Below, in pieces: positions 28,857-37,434 of a stretch of DNA of 63,505 nt; positions within the stretch are counted from its first letter, which is position 1; each line of letters starts with the position of its first letter. Source of the stretch: Oscillatoria sp. CS-180. Lineage in GTDB: Bacteria; Cyanobacteriota; Cyanobacteriia; Phormidesmidales; Phormidesmidaceae. The position numbers and the translations under genes are program-made. The notes beneath the pieces are model-generated. The model had not been told where the DNA came from and did not search any database. It saw only the letters and a list, made by a program, of their open reading frames with translations. The DNA is taken from contig NZ_JAQMUB010000005.1 in the NCBI RefSeq assembly GCF_028330965.1, positions 1 to 63,505 on the forward strand, read 5' to 3'.

Positions 28857-29033
28857 CTAGGGACTATTGACACACAGCATTTTGGGGTTTGATCCACTAA
28901 TTTCTGCGCGATCGCCGCTGAATGACCTACAGTAAGCGATGATAGATGCTGAACAGAGCATTTCGATAGAGAACGGTTTGTTCTCTCTTCTGTAGAATGT
29001 CGGTTCCTGTAGGCCAGCTCGGTGATAGTTTGA

Positions 29034-30002
29034 ATGGTTAAGCTAATCATCCAGATTCCCTGTTACAACGAAGAAGCAACGCTGGGTTTGACGCTGGCAG
29101 AACTGCCCAAAAGTCTTCCTGGAGTTGACCAGATAGAATGGCTCATTATTGATGACGGCAGCTTCGACCACACGGTAGATGTTGCTCGTGCTTGTGGGGT
29201 CAAACATCTTGTTCAATTTCCCTACAATCAGGGACTCGCTAAAGCATTTATGGCAGGCATAGAGGCGTCTGTTCGAGCCGGGGCCGACGTCATTGTCAAT
29301 ACCGATGCCGACAATCAGTACTGTGCTGCCGATATTCCCAAACTCATTGAGCCTATTTTGAAAGGAGAGGCCGATATGGTGATCGGTGCTCGTCCGATCC
29401 AAGATATCCAGCATTTTTCTCCTATCAAGAAGCAGTTGCAGGGCCTTGGTAGTTGGGTTGTCCGAAAAGCCAGCAACACTAAAATACCGGATGCTCCTAG
29501 TGGCTTTCGAGCATTCAGCCGTGAAGCGGCACTGAAGTTCAATGTCTTCAACGAATACACCTACACTCTTGAAACCATCATTCAAGCAGGTCAACGGGGA
29601 ATGAAGGTAGAGTCCGTACCGATTCGTACCAACGGCTATCTTCGACCGTCTCGGCTAGTGAAAAGTATTCCAGCGTATGTGCAGCGATCGCTCTTCACCA
29701 TCGTTCGCATTTTCATGACCTATCGCCCTCTACGGTTCTTTTTGTATGCCGGAACCGTTCCGTTTAGCTTGGGCTTTTTGATCGGTATTCGCTGGTTGAT
29801 TCTGTATTTTTCAGGCACTCCGCGATCGCACGTTCCCAGCTTGATTCTGGGCGCCATCTTGATGCTAATGGGCTTTCAGCTTTGGATTCTGGGCCTTGTT
29901 GCCGACCTGCTGGCCGTCAATCGCAAAATTTTAGAAGAGAACCAACTCCACTTTCGTCGTCTCAACTGGACTCAGCCTAATTCTAATTCCCATGAGTCGT
30001 AA
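29034..30002 (+). CDS. family 2 glycosyltransferase with two C-terminal membrane helices
   Basis: 322 residues. GT-A fold with IQIPCYNEEATL at the N-terminus, IIDDGSFDHT, and NTDADNQY as the metal-binding DxD. Two membrane helices follow (LGFLIGIRWLILYF, LGAILMLMGFQLWILGLVA), as in dolichol- or polyprenyl-phosphate sugar synthases. It probably loads a sugar onto a lipid carrier. Its stop overlaps the next start by 11 bases, and a flippase-like gene comes third, so the three look like one pathway. Confidence 0.88.
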   Translation: MVKLIIQIPCYNEEATLGLTLAELPKSLPGVDQIEWLIIDDGSFDHTVDVARACGVKHLVQFPYNQGLAKAFMAGIEASVRAGADVIVNTDADNQYCAADIPKLIEPILKGEADMVIGARPIQDIQHFSPIKKQLQGLGSWVVRKASNTKIPDAPSGFRAFSREAALKFNVFNEYTYTLETIIQAGQRGMKVESVPIRTNGYLRPSRLVKSIPAYVQRSLFTIVRIFMTYRPLRFFLYAGTVPFSLGFLIGIRWLILYFSGTPRSHVPSLILGAILMLMGFQLWILGLVADLLAVNRKILEENQLHFRRLNWTQPNSNSHES

Positions 30003-31584
30003 CTTATTTGCCCAGTCTGCCCTAGCCGAGATCCCCAAAATCTTGACCCTGACAGATCGCAACCCCCATAGCCCCACATATGGTTGCTGCGATCGCAACT
30101 TTTGGCAATACAAAATCATCGATTTTCCCAGCGGCATGTCCCAGGAATTTGCGTTGCCGCTAGCGTTGGCTTATTGTTTAGACCTTCCCAAAAATCCCTT
30201 TCATCAGCAATCTGCAATCAAGGACTGGACTGAGGCCATCATCCATTACGCGGCTAAAAGTGCCCACAAAGACGGTGCCTGCGATGATTACTTCCCTTTT
30301 GAGCGAGCCAGCGGTGCTGCTGCTTTTTCCCTCTATGCATTTCTAGAGAGCTATCAGCTGCTGAATCTACAAGACAAGAAGCTCTTAGCCTTCTTTGAAA
30401 CCCGAGCCACCTGGCTAGCGAATCACCGTGAAAGTGGACAATTGGCAAACCATGAGGCCCTGATTGTACTGTGCCTACATCTATTAGGAGAACTACTTCA
30501 GACAACCCAATGGGAAGCTCAAAAATCTGAACGCCTAGCGCGGCTGTTGAGTTGGCAAAGCGATGAGGGTTGGTTCCAAGAATATGGAGGATTTGATCCG
30601 GGGTATCACACTCTTACAATCTCCTGTTTGGCAAGACTTCACAGCCTGCAACCTCGGGACGATTTGAAGAAAATTTTGATCCAAGCAGTCGATCTTGCTG
30701 CTCAATTTGTTCATCCAGACGGGTCCTTTGGTGGGGAATACGGCAGTCGCAATACCTACAACTTCTTTCCCCATGGTTTTGAATTAGTGGGGCAGTGGTA
30801 TCCAGAGGCACTCAGCGTTAACGATGCCTTCCTCAAGGGCCTGGAGCAAGGAAAACAACCCTGCTATGCCGACGACCATATTGTTGGGCATCACGTTTGG
30901 AATTATTGGTTGGCATGGAAAGATTTTGTGAGCGATCGCCCTCTCCCCCAACCCAGACCCACAGAGCGATTTTGGCTCAAACAAGCAGGCATCTTAGTAG
31001 ATCGCCGCCAGGAAACAGAGCTGTACATTGCTCTTAACAAAGGAGGCGTCTTTAAGCTATTTCGAGCCGGTGAGTTAGTGGTATCTGACACTCAGATCTC
31101 AGCTCAAATTCAGCAAGGTCAAAAGCACAAAAATGCGGTGGGCCATCTCCTTGGCAACTACGACTTTGAAATAGATGAGAATCGAATTGTGGTTCGAGGT
31201 CATTTAGGTTGGGCTAAGCAGACCCAAATGACGCCACTCAAGCTGCTCGTTTTGCGATTCGTTAACCTGACTTTGGGGCGATTTTCACCGAATCTGGTTC
31301 GCAGCCTTTTGCAGAAAGTTCTTATTACCGGAAAGCAACAGGCTCCTGTTCAATTTCTCCGGCAGCTAGATTGGCATGACGGCCAATGGCATGTTACAGA
31401 TGAATTGAAAGCAGAGACATGGGATACGGTGGAAACAATTGGCATTAGCGGCCATCAAACGTCTATTTATGTTGTAGTCAGTCGAGTATTTCAAGAAAGT
31501 CAATTGCAGCCCTGGATAGACCTAACAAACCGAATCAAGCGTTTAAATCCTGGTCAAGTTTTAACGATTGAGCGAACCTATTAG
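29992..31584 (+). CDS. large alpha-helical (toroid-like) protein of unknown function
   Basis: 530 residues, not assigned to a named family. The first 330 residues are helix pairs with conserved acidic and aromatic spots (HKDGACDDYFPFERASGAAA, SDEGWFQEYGGFDPGYHTLT, GGEYGSRNTYNFFPHG) that resemble an alpha/alpha-toroid carbohydrate-active enzyme. The last 200 residues are mostly beta, as in heparinase-type lyases. It has no signal peptide. Coupled to a glycosyltransferase upstream and followed by a flippase-like gene, so it may act on a glycan or glycolipid. Confidence 0.65.
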   Translation: MSRNLFAQSALAEIPKILTLTDRNPHSPTYGCCDRNFWQYKIIDFPSGMSQEFALPLALAYCLDLPKNPFHQQSAIKDWTEAIIHYAAKSAHKDGACDDYFPFERASGAAAFSLYAFLESYQLLNLQDKKLLAFFETRATWLANHRESGQLANHEALIVLCLHLLGELLQTTQWEAQKSERLARLLSWQSDEGWFQEYGGFDPGYHTLTISCLARLHSLQPRDDLKKILIQAVDLAAQFVHPDGSFGGEYGSRNTYNFFPHGFELVGQWYPEALSVNDAFLKGLEQGKQPCYADDHIVGHHVWNYWLAWKDFVSDRPLPQPRPTERFWLKQAGILVDRRQETELYIALNKGGVFKLFRAGELVVSDTQISAQIQQGQKHKNAVGHLLGNYDFEIDENRIVVRGHLGWAKQTQMTPLKLLVLRFVNLTLGRFSPNLVRSLLQKVLITGKQQAPVQFLRQLDWHDGQWHVTDELKAETWDTVETIGISGHQTSIYVVVSRVFQESQLQPWIDLTNRIKRLNPGQVLTIERTY

Positions 31585-31610
31585 TTTCCAAAATAGTAGA
31601 AAAGCATCCT

Positions 31611-32558
31611 ATGAAACGCCTTATTTCAATTGCCGTTAGTCTTTTCATTCTGTTACTGCTTTATTGGAAAATTGACCTCACGGGACTGATTCAGGTCTTC
31701 CGAACGTCCAATGCAGCTTGGATGGTCATTAGTCTAGGAATGGTAGTCCCAATCACCTTATTTACATCTCAACGACTACAGTTTTTGATGCCGCCTCAAA
31801 GCACCCTGAGCTTTTGGGAAGCCAATCGATTAATCCTTGCAGCCAGTTCGCTCAATATGGTGCTGCCTGCCAAAGCAGGGGATATTGCCAAAGCCTACTT
31901 TATGCGCGATCGCGGTCACCTAAACGGGTCCCTTGCGCTATCGTTAGTAGTCTTTGAAAAAGCCTGCGATATGCTTTCGCTATTGCTCTGGTGCTTATTT
32001 GGACTGTGGCTTTATCCCCAAAAAGGACTCTTTTTCTGGGCCATAACGTTAGGCATTTTGGCAGGACTAACCGCAGGCATTTTACTGCTAAGTTCCACTC
32101 GATTTGCTAACCTTTTTTTCCAATTAGGTCAAATACTAGGCCCCAAGAAAATCAAGCTACGCTTCAAACAGCTTCAGGTAGCTTGGGCAGAAATGCACGA
32201 CTATTTCTGGCGAGATAAGCGTCAGCTTCTGAAAATCACCAGCATGTCCGTTTTCATCTGGCTGCTGCATCTATTGCAGATCTGGTTTTTTATCCTAGCG
32301 CTGAACGCCTGGACACCCTTCATCACCAATTTGGCGCTGTCTCCGCTGGCGATTTTGGCTGGACTGCTGCCTCTCACCTTTGCTGGCGTTGGAACACGAG
32401 ACGCAGCCCTTGTTTTCCTCTATGCACCCTACTTTGACGCCGCGACCGGAGCTGCTCTGGGGTTATTGTGTACTTCACGCTATTTTCTGCCTGCCGTTGG
32501 CGGACTGCCCTTTCTAGAAAGCTACTTGAAAGATATGAGTTGGAAAACGGGCAAGTAG
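31611..32558 (+). CDS. flippase-like integral membrane protein (LPG synthase TM/UPF0104 family)
   Basis: 315 residues with about eight hydrophobic helices beginning at the N-terminus. It shows family traits such as LAASSLNMVLPAKAGDIAKAYFMRD and LLPLTFAGVGTRDAAL. The family includes proteins with the membrane domain of lysylphosphatidylglycerol synthase and AglD-like factors, often found with GT2 genes and thought to move lipid-linked groups. Starts 26 bases after the preceding gene; third gene of the operon. The 100-bp repeat follows 19 bases past its stop. Confidence 0.85.
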   Translation: MKRLISIAVSLFILLLLYWKIDLTGLIQVFRTSNAAWMVISLGMVVPITLFTSQRLQFLMPPQSTLSFWEANRLILAASSLNMVLPAKAGDIAKAYFMRDRGHLNGSLALSLVVFEKACDMLSLLLWCLFGLWLYPQKGLFFWAITLGILAGLTAGILLLSSTRFANLFFQLGQILGPKKIKLRFKQLQVAWAEMHDYFWRDKRQLLKITSMSVFIWLLHLLQIWFFILALNAWTPFITNLALSPLAILAGLLPLTFAGVGTRDAALVFLYAPYFDAATGAALGLLCTSRYFLPAVGGLPFLESYLKDMSWKTGK

Positions 32559-32577
32559 TCACTTCTGGCTTTGACTA

Positions 32578-32677
32578 AGGAATGAATGAATTTTAAGTTC
32601 TCAGTTTTGAGTTTTGAATGATTGAGTTATCAGCGAATCCAAAGCTCAAAGTTGATACTTAAATAAGTTCCCGTTCC
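32578..32677 (+). repeat. 100-bp interspersed repeat, copy 2
   Basis: Nearly identical (three substitutions) to 16601-16700. It lies between two converging genes (stops at 32558 and 32706), so it does no coding damage. Confidence 0.9.
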
Positions 32678-32705
32678 TAACTTTGGTCGATTTTCCCGCT
32701 CAGAA

Positions 32706-33572
32706 TTAGAAACGTCCACTGCATTTTTCGGCAGGGACAGCCAAGGTGTTGGGCGATTTTAGGGTAGTCAAATCTTTGGCTTCAGAAAGCTTGCCGTCTG
32801 GCAGCACATAGAACTGCCGATAGTTCATCTGGCAAAGTTGGTCGAAGATGGCATTGTAAATATCGAAACCCCGGTGCTGGCGAAACGATTCAAGCGTCTC
32901 ATAGTACAGCACTGGACGAAAACGAGCGATCGCCTCCAAGCCTCCACAAATCACCTCGTATTCCATGCCTTCAACATCAATCTTGACGAAGTCCAATCGT
33001 TTGAGCCGTTGTTCTTCAGCAAATTGATCAAGCGTTTTGACACTGACCCGGAACCCACCTTCATTGAGAAGACCGGCATTGCCCGGCACATTCGGATCTT
33101 CCTGCCAGAAAAGCTCTCCCGCCTTGTCAGCTAACCCCAGAGAAAAAATTTGCACAATGGCTTTGAGCTGAGGATTCAACTCTAGGTTGTCTTTCAGTCG
33201 GGTGAATGTGCTGGGTCCTGGTTCGATTGCCAAAACCCGACCGCTACTAGCAACAGAGGCCATGAGCAGAGTTAATGCGCCCACATTTGCGCCTACGTCA
33301 ATAACCGTATCTTTTTGATGAACAAATTGACGAATGATGGCACTGGTTGTGAGGTCGTAGTGTCCTGTTGCCATCTCAACTTCAATCGGATAAGTCGTAT
33401 CGATATTGACCTTAAAACGGTCGAGATACGCATCATAGACGAACTGCTCTCCAGACGGCAGAAAAAATCGCAAGTGGCGGTATCGCTGAGCTAAGCTCAG
33501 TTTCACCGAGAAGGGGAGGAGCGGCACAACACTCATCTGCCGCATGAGAGCAATCAAGAACGCTTTAGTCAT
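32706..33572 (-). CDS. FkbM family methyltransferase
   Basis: About 288 residues from the ATG at 33572. SAM-dependent methyltransferase: DVGANVGALTLLMA is the SAM-binding loop, LAIEPGPSTF binds the ribose, and FVKIDVEGMEYEVI is the FkbM signature. Members O-methylate sugars or natural products. It begins six bases after the trmH stop on the same strand, so the two are one operon, and it converges with the glycosyltransferase operon, hinting at a shared glycan context. Confidence 0.88.
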   Translation of the reverse strand: MTKAFLIALMRQMSVVPLLPFSVKLSLAQRYRHLRFFLPSGEQFVYDAYLDRFKVNIDTTYPIEVEMATGHYDLTTSAIIRQFVHQKDTVIDVGANVGALTLLMASVASSGRVLAIEPGPSTFTRLKDNLELNPQLKAIVQIFSLGLADKAGELFWQEDPNVPGNAGLLNEGGFRVSVKTLDQFAEEQRLKRLDFVKIDVEGMEYEVICGGLEAIARFRPVLYYETLESFRQHRGFDIYNAIFDQLCQMNYRQFYVLPDGKLSEAKDLTTLKSPNTLAVPAEKCSGRF

Positions 33573-33578
33573 CAAGCA

Positions 33579-34265
33579 CTACCACCCCTGTTGGGCTAGA
33601 AAATGCTGCTCTAGACGATCGCCATGTCGAGCAGATTGCCGCAGCCATTCTAGGCGCAAATCCCGTTGCTCGCGATCGCTAAGATGCCAATCGATCTCCA
33701 TTTGATATAGCCGCTGAGTAAGAACATACAAACAAAGTGCCACGCTAACAGAGACATTCAAACTCTCAATAAATCCCACCATCGGAATCTTGAGCTTGAA
33801 GTCAGCTGCTTGAAGGGCGGTTTGCGAAACGCCATACCGCTCGCTGCCAAACCAAACGGCCAGCTTCTGATCAAGAGGAATGGCTGCTGGAGCGACCGCT
33901 CCTTCGTGAGGGCTGGTGGCAGCGATGAGGTAGCCCAGCGATCGCAACTTGCTCAAACACTGACGAGTGTTGTCTTCCTGGTCACTGCCATAACGAGAAA
34001 TTGCCACCCATTTTTCGGAACCCGAAGCAGCCCCGCGTCGCGCTTTAAACGTATTAAAATTCTCGACAACATGAATATCTTGAATGCCAAACCCCTCACA
34101 GGTTCGCAGGATAGCACTGGCATTGTGGGCGTTATGGAAGTCCTCAGCAACGACCGTGATATGGCGAGTTCTCTGTGCTAACACAGCGTCAATTTTCGCC
34201 CGTCGCTCCGGAGTCACAAATGTTTCTAGATACTCCATGAGCGCTGTTTTTTGAGTGACATCCAT
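33579..34265 (-). CDS. trmH: tRNA (guanosine-18-2'-O)-methyltransferase TrmH
   Basis: 228 residues, SPOUT-class trefoil-knot enzyme that methylates G18 in the tRNA D-loop. Conserved NASAILRTCEGFGI, VWFGSERYGVS and SLNVSVSVAL are the three SpoU motifs. It is the first gene of a pair with fkbM, a combination with no evident functional link. Confidence 0.9.
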   Translation of the reverse strand: MDVTQKTALMEYLETFVTPERRAKIDAVLAQRTRHITVVAEDFHNAHNASAILRTCEGFGIQDIHVVENFNTFKARRGAASGSEKWVAISRYGSDQEDNTRQCLSKLRSLGYLIAATSPHEGAVAPAAIPLDQKLAVWFGSERYGVSQTALQAADFKLKIPMVGFIESLNVSVSVALCLYVLTQRLYQMEIDWHLSDREQRDLRLEWLRQSARHGDRLEQHFLAQQGW

Positions 34266-34651
34266 CTGTTTCCCTATCTAAGCTCAGAAACTGACAGAAA
34301 GCCTCATTAGGATACCAAGATGCAGCCAACTCAGGCTTCAACGGTATAGTCCGTCGTCAGTTTCGTTGTAGCCGTTGCCAGTTCCGTGAGGTCGTCTCTA
34401 CCTAAGTTCGCGATGTAAACGCAGTACTGTCTGTCCTCAAAGTGTTTTTGGCAAAACCAACGCAACATCAGCCAAAGAAAGGTAACGTTTCAATTCATCT
34501 TCTTAAGACAAACATCAAAGGTGTCGCAGACTAGAGTTACTGAACAAGCTTGGATTCATCCATCTAGTGCAGGATGGCGACAGTATGAAGCTTGAGCTAT
34601 CCTATTGTCACCAAGATATTATCTCTCTATTGAGTTCCGGAGGAAACCGCC
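34266..34651. other. trmH-infC intergenic region
   Basis: Divergent promoter region of 386 bases that contains a repeat copy at 34345-34407 and the infC leader. No coding region seen. Confidence 0.5.
34345..34407 (+). repeat. interspersed repeat family, doubled copy
   Basis: The unit occurs twice in succession: TATAGTCCGTCGTCAGTTTC and then GTAGCCGTTGCCAGTTCCGT, followed by GAGGTCGTCT. Confidence 0.65.
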
Positions 34652-34654
34652 ATT
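34639..34654 (+). promoter_or_regulatory. ribosome binding site deciding an ATT start for infC
   Basis: GGAGG at 34639-34643 stands eight bases before ATT at 34652. An in-frame TGA at 34631-34633 bars any start further upstream. Confidence 0.85.
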
Positions 34655-35173
34655 ATTAGAAAGAGGTTTGATAACCGTCGTGGTCGTCCCGAGCAGCCAA
34701 ATATTAATCGCAATATCAAAGCACAGCAGGTGCTATTAATTGATCACGAGAATGAAAATCGTGGCGTAACTGATACCAGGGATGCGATTAGTCTTGCTGA
34801 AGAAGTCGGACTTGATTTGGTTGTTGTCTCAGAGGGCAAAGAGACGCCAGTTGCAAAGATTCTCGACTACGGTAAGCATCAGTATCAGCAGAAGAAACGC
34901 CAAAAGCAGGGTTCCAAGCCTACGATGAAAGAGGTGAAGCTGCGTCCAAATGTTGACGACTCTGATTACAACATTCGGATTCAGCGGGCAACTCAGTGGC
35001 TTGATAAAGGTAATCACGTTAAGTTTCAGATTCGTTTGCGAGGGCGTGAACACCAGCATAGAGATCGGGCACGTGAACTACTAGAGCGGATTGTTCAAGA
35101 CTTAGACACCGTCTCCAAGGTTCAGTCTCTAGATACCAAGTCGCTAATTGTTCAGCTCGTCCCAGAGTCCTAG
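34652..35173 (+). CDS. infC: translation initiation factor IF-3, ATT start codon
   Basis: 173 residues. IF-3 keeps ribosomal subunits apart and checks the start codon and initiator tRNA. The N-domain begins NINRNIKAQQVLLID and includes TPVAKILDYGKHQYQQKK; the C-domain has KEVKLRPNVDDSDYNIRI and KFQIRLRGREHQHRD. The only ATG/GTG/TTG in frame is a GTG at 34730, which would cut off the conserved N-terminus. An in-frame TGA at 34631 leaves ATT at 34652 (or 34655) as start, with GGAGG upstream. An ATT start is the known autoregulatory device of E. coli infC. It may be a divergent paralogue, since other cyanobacterial IF-3 begin differently from memory. Confidence 0.9.
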   Translation: MIRKRFDNRRGRPEQPNINRNIKAQQVLLIDHENENRGVTDTRDAISLAEEVGLDLVVVSEGKETPVAKILDYGKHQYQQKKRQKQGSKPTMKEVKLRPNVDDSDYNIRIQRATQWLDKGNHVKFQIRLRGREHQHRDRARELLERIVQDLDTVSKVQSLDTKSLIVQLVPES

Positions 35174-35202
35174 ATCGGCTTTAGGCCAATTAAGTTTGAG
35201 AG

Positions 35203-35235
35203 AGAGTATGGAGCGATCGCTCCATACTCTTTTTT
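35203..35235 (+). terminator. infC terminator with a HIP1 site at its centre
   Basis: A perfect 28-base palindrome made of AGAGTATGGA, the HIP1 octamer GCGATCGC and TCCATACTCT, followed by a T-run, 29 bases past the infC stop. Confidence 0.9.
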
Positions 35236-35397
35236 GCGGCTCAATTTCTGCTCATCTCTGTCGCCTCCCCAAGCCTATCGAAACGTTACGCTTTGCCGAC
35301 AAAGATGAACAAACACCGCTTTCTCCTGCAGCTTGTCAACGTATGCAGTAATGTGTAATCAGCGAAACATAAAGTAAAGATTAAGAGTTTGGAGCGT

Positions 35398-35604
35398 ATG
35401 AACCCTCATCTGCTGCGTCAGCTGTGGTCGCTAATCGAAGGCTCTCAAGACAACTGGATCCTGAGTTTAGATGACAATAGCCTTGTTCAATGTTTGGTTG
35501 AGCAAATTTCCGGTGAAAGAATACTCAATCCTGCGGAGACAGATTATCTCAACGGCTATATTCGAAGCCGTATTCCCCTGATTCGAGACATCGCTCAGAA
35601 TTAA
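35398..35604 (+). CDS. small conserved cyanobacterial protein
   Basis: 68 residues from the ATG at 35398 (a TTG at 35389 is also possible). Helical, with NPHLLRQLWSLIE at the start and LNGYIRSRIPLIRDIAQ at the end. I have seen similar small proteins across cyanobacteria but know no function. It stands alone between infC and the amino-acid binding protein gene. Confidence 0.65.
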   Translation: MNPHLLRQLWSLIEGSQDNWILSLDDNSLVQCLVEQISGERILNPAETDYLNGYIRSRIPLIRDIAQN

Positions 35605-36212
35605 AGTCGTGCTTGTCTTACATCCTTTCAACGCAAACCCTAGTCGTCCTCAGAAATCCTCTAGGGAGCTTGAGTGATATTTTCCTTGATCGCCGCAAAG
35701 CTGTCTGGGCTACTAAGGTTGACCTACGCTTCGAAGTTGTGCGTAGTGCTCGGATAATGTGTGTTCGGACGATGTTGAACGAATCTCTTGGCTAGTCTCG
35801 ACAACAGACCACATTAATTTGCCCGGGATGGCATCTCTCTTCATTAATTCACCACCTATCCAACGGTCCTGTATCACCACTATAAAGAGCAGGCTTTAAG
35901 GATGGAGTGCGGTCCTGCGATCGCCAATAGGCCGTCATACGGTGACTGTAGACCTACAACTACTTCCATTCACTTGTCTTCGGCAAACGTCTTTCAAACG
36001 TCTATTTTCACGATAGATGATGCCCCAAATCCTTATTGTTTAGGATTAATCACCAATATAGCCATCGAAGTGTGTTTTGTGATACAAAAATATTTCCTTA
36101 TGCATTGGAATGTAAGGCGAAGATCGACCTACTTTCCCGTGGTAGGGGGACTGCCTCTAGAGGCGGTCTGATGAAAACTGTGATTGTGATGAGTTATTAA
36201 GGCGTGTAACCA
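35605..36212. other. 600-base intergenic region
   Basis: Leader of the binding-protein gene at 36213. A hairpin at about 36150-36170 (GACTGCC TCTAGA GGCGGTC) lies 43 bases before the start codon. Open frames at 35613 and 35902 have no start signals and an unlikely composition and are not called. Confidence 0.5.
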
Positions 36213-37295
36213 ATGAAGAAATGGGGTTTCCTTGGGCTAGCATTGGCCCTTACCCTGACCGCTGCCTGTAGCGGAGGGACAACAACCGATACTGCTGCCG
36301 ATAGTGGCGATGGTGCTGATGCGGGTAGCGAAACAGCCGCAGGAGGCAGCCGCCTGAATGCCGTTCTAGAGCGTGGACAACTTGTCTGCGGTGTAGATGG
36401 TGGTATTCCCGGCTTCAGTTTCGTAGACGAAGGTGGAAACTATTCTGGCCTGGATGTAGATGTTTGCCGCGCTGTTGCTGCTGCACTTTTTGATGACCCG
36501 GAAGCAGTTGAGTATCGTCGTCTAGATTCTACTGAGCGTTTCACCGCTCTATCGGGTGGTGAGGTTGACATGCTCTCCCGAAACACCACTTGGACTCTAA
36601 GCCGAGACACCCAAGTCGGCATGGAATTCGGGCCCACGACTTTCTATGATGGTCAGGGTATGATGGTCCGCCAAGATAGCGGCATCGCTGGTCTTGAGGA
36701 CTTTGCAGGCAAAGCAGTTTGTGTGGAGACAGGAACAACCACTGAGCTGAACCTGACCGACCAAATGAGAAAGCTAGGCGTTGATTTTGAGCCGGTTGTC
36801 TTCCAAGATGCAGACGCAGCCTATGCTGCTTATGATGAAGGCCGTTGCGAAGGAATGACCTCTGACAAGTCTCAGCTGATTGCTCGTCGTAGTACGCTCC
36901 CAGCTCCAGACGATCACGTCCTTCTAGAAGTCACTATGTCGAAAGAGCCTCTAGGACCTTTGACTGTCAACAACGATTCTGCTTGGTTTGATGTTGTGAA
37001 GTGGGTTACCTACGGCCTCATTCAAGCTGAGGAGATGGGCATCACCTCTGGAAACATTGCCGAATTTGAAGGCAGCGAAGATCCCAACATCGCTCGATTC
37101 TTGGGCGAAGAAGGCACCTTGGGTGAGGACATGGGTCTTCCCAACGACTTCATGAAGCGAGCCATTACCAACGTTGGTAACTACGGTGAGATTTACGAGC
37201 GTAATCTAGGCCAAGAATCTCAATTCAACCTGGATCGCGGTCAGAATGCACTGTGGACTGAAGGGGGCCTGCTCTACTCGCCGCCTTTCCGCTAA
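36213..37295 (+). CDS. general L-amino-acid ABC transporter binding protein (AapJ/NatF-like)
   Basis: 360 residues. A lipoprotein signal with TLTAAC (Cys19) is followed by a Ser/Asp/Gly linker and then a long SBP_bac_3 domain of the AapJ/BztA type (LNAVLERGQLVCGVDGGIPG, LDVDVCRAVAAALF, LSRNTTWTLSRDTQVG, VNNDSAWFDVVKWVTYGLI). In cyanobacteria this resembles NatF of the N-II uptake system. Permease and ATPase genes do not follow; a strong terminator lies 46 bases downstream, so it is a single-gene unit working with components elsewhere. Confidence 0.9.
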   Translation: MKKWGFLGLALALTLTAACSGGTTTDTAADSGDGADAGSETAAGGSRLNAVLERGQLVCGVDGGIPGFSFVDEGGNYSGLDVDVCRAVAAALFDDPEAVEYRRLDSTERFTALSGGEVDMLSRNTTWTLSRDTQVGMEFGPTTFYDGQGMMVRQDSGIAGLEDFAGKAVCVETGTTTELNLTDQMRKLGVDFEPVVFQDADAAYAAYDEGRCEGMTSDKSQLIARRSTLPAPDDHVLLEVTMSKEPLGPLTVNNDSAWFDVVKWVTYGLIQAEEMGITSGNIAEFEGSEDPNIARFLGEEGTLGEDMGLPNDFMKRAITNVGNYGEIYERNLGQESQFNLDRGQNALWTEGGLLYSPPFR

Positions 37296-37341
37296 ACACT
37301 TGCTATTGAGAAAACCTTTCTCTTAGCGATATAAGCCCTGT

Positions 37342-37387
37342 AAAAGCCCTACAAGACTGCTTTTCAACGTAGCCTTGTAGGGCTTTT
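37342..37387. terminator. terminator after the amino-acid binding protein gene
   Basis: AAAAGCCCTACAAG and CTTGTAGGGCTTTT pair over 14 bases; T-runs on both strands make it bidirectional, so it also serves the converging gene ending at 37435. Confidence 0.88.
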
Positions 37388-37434
37388 AGGTAGGTCTGCG
37401 AGCAATACGCAAACTGCCGATAATCCCAGCAAGA

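Noticed and set aside
35902-36171. 89-codon open frame upstream of the amino-acid binding protein
   Set aside because: TTG start without ribosome site, unnatural composition and overlap with a hairpin.
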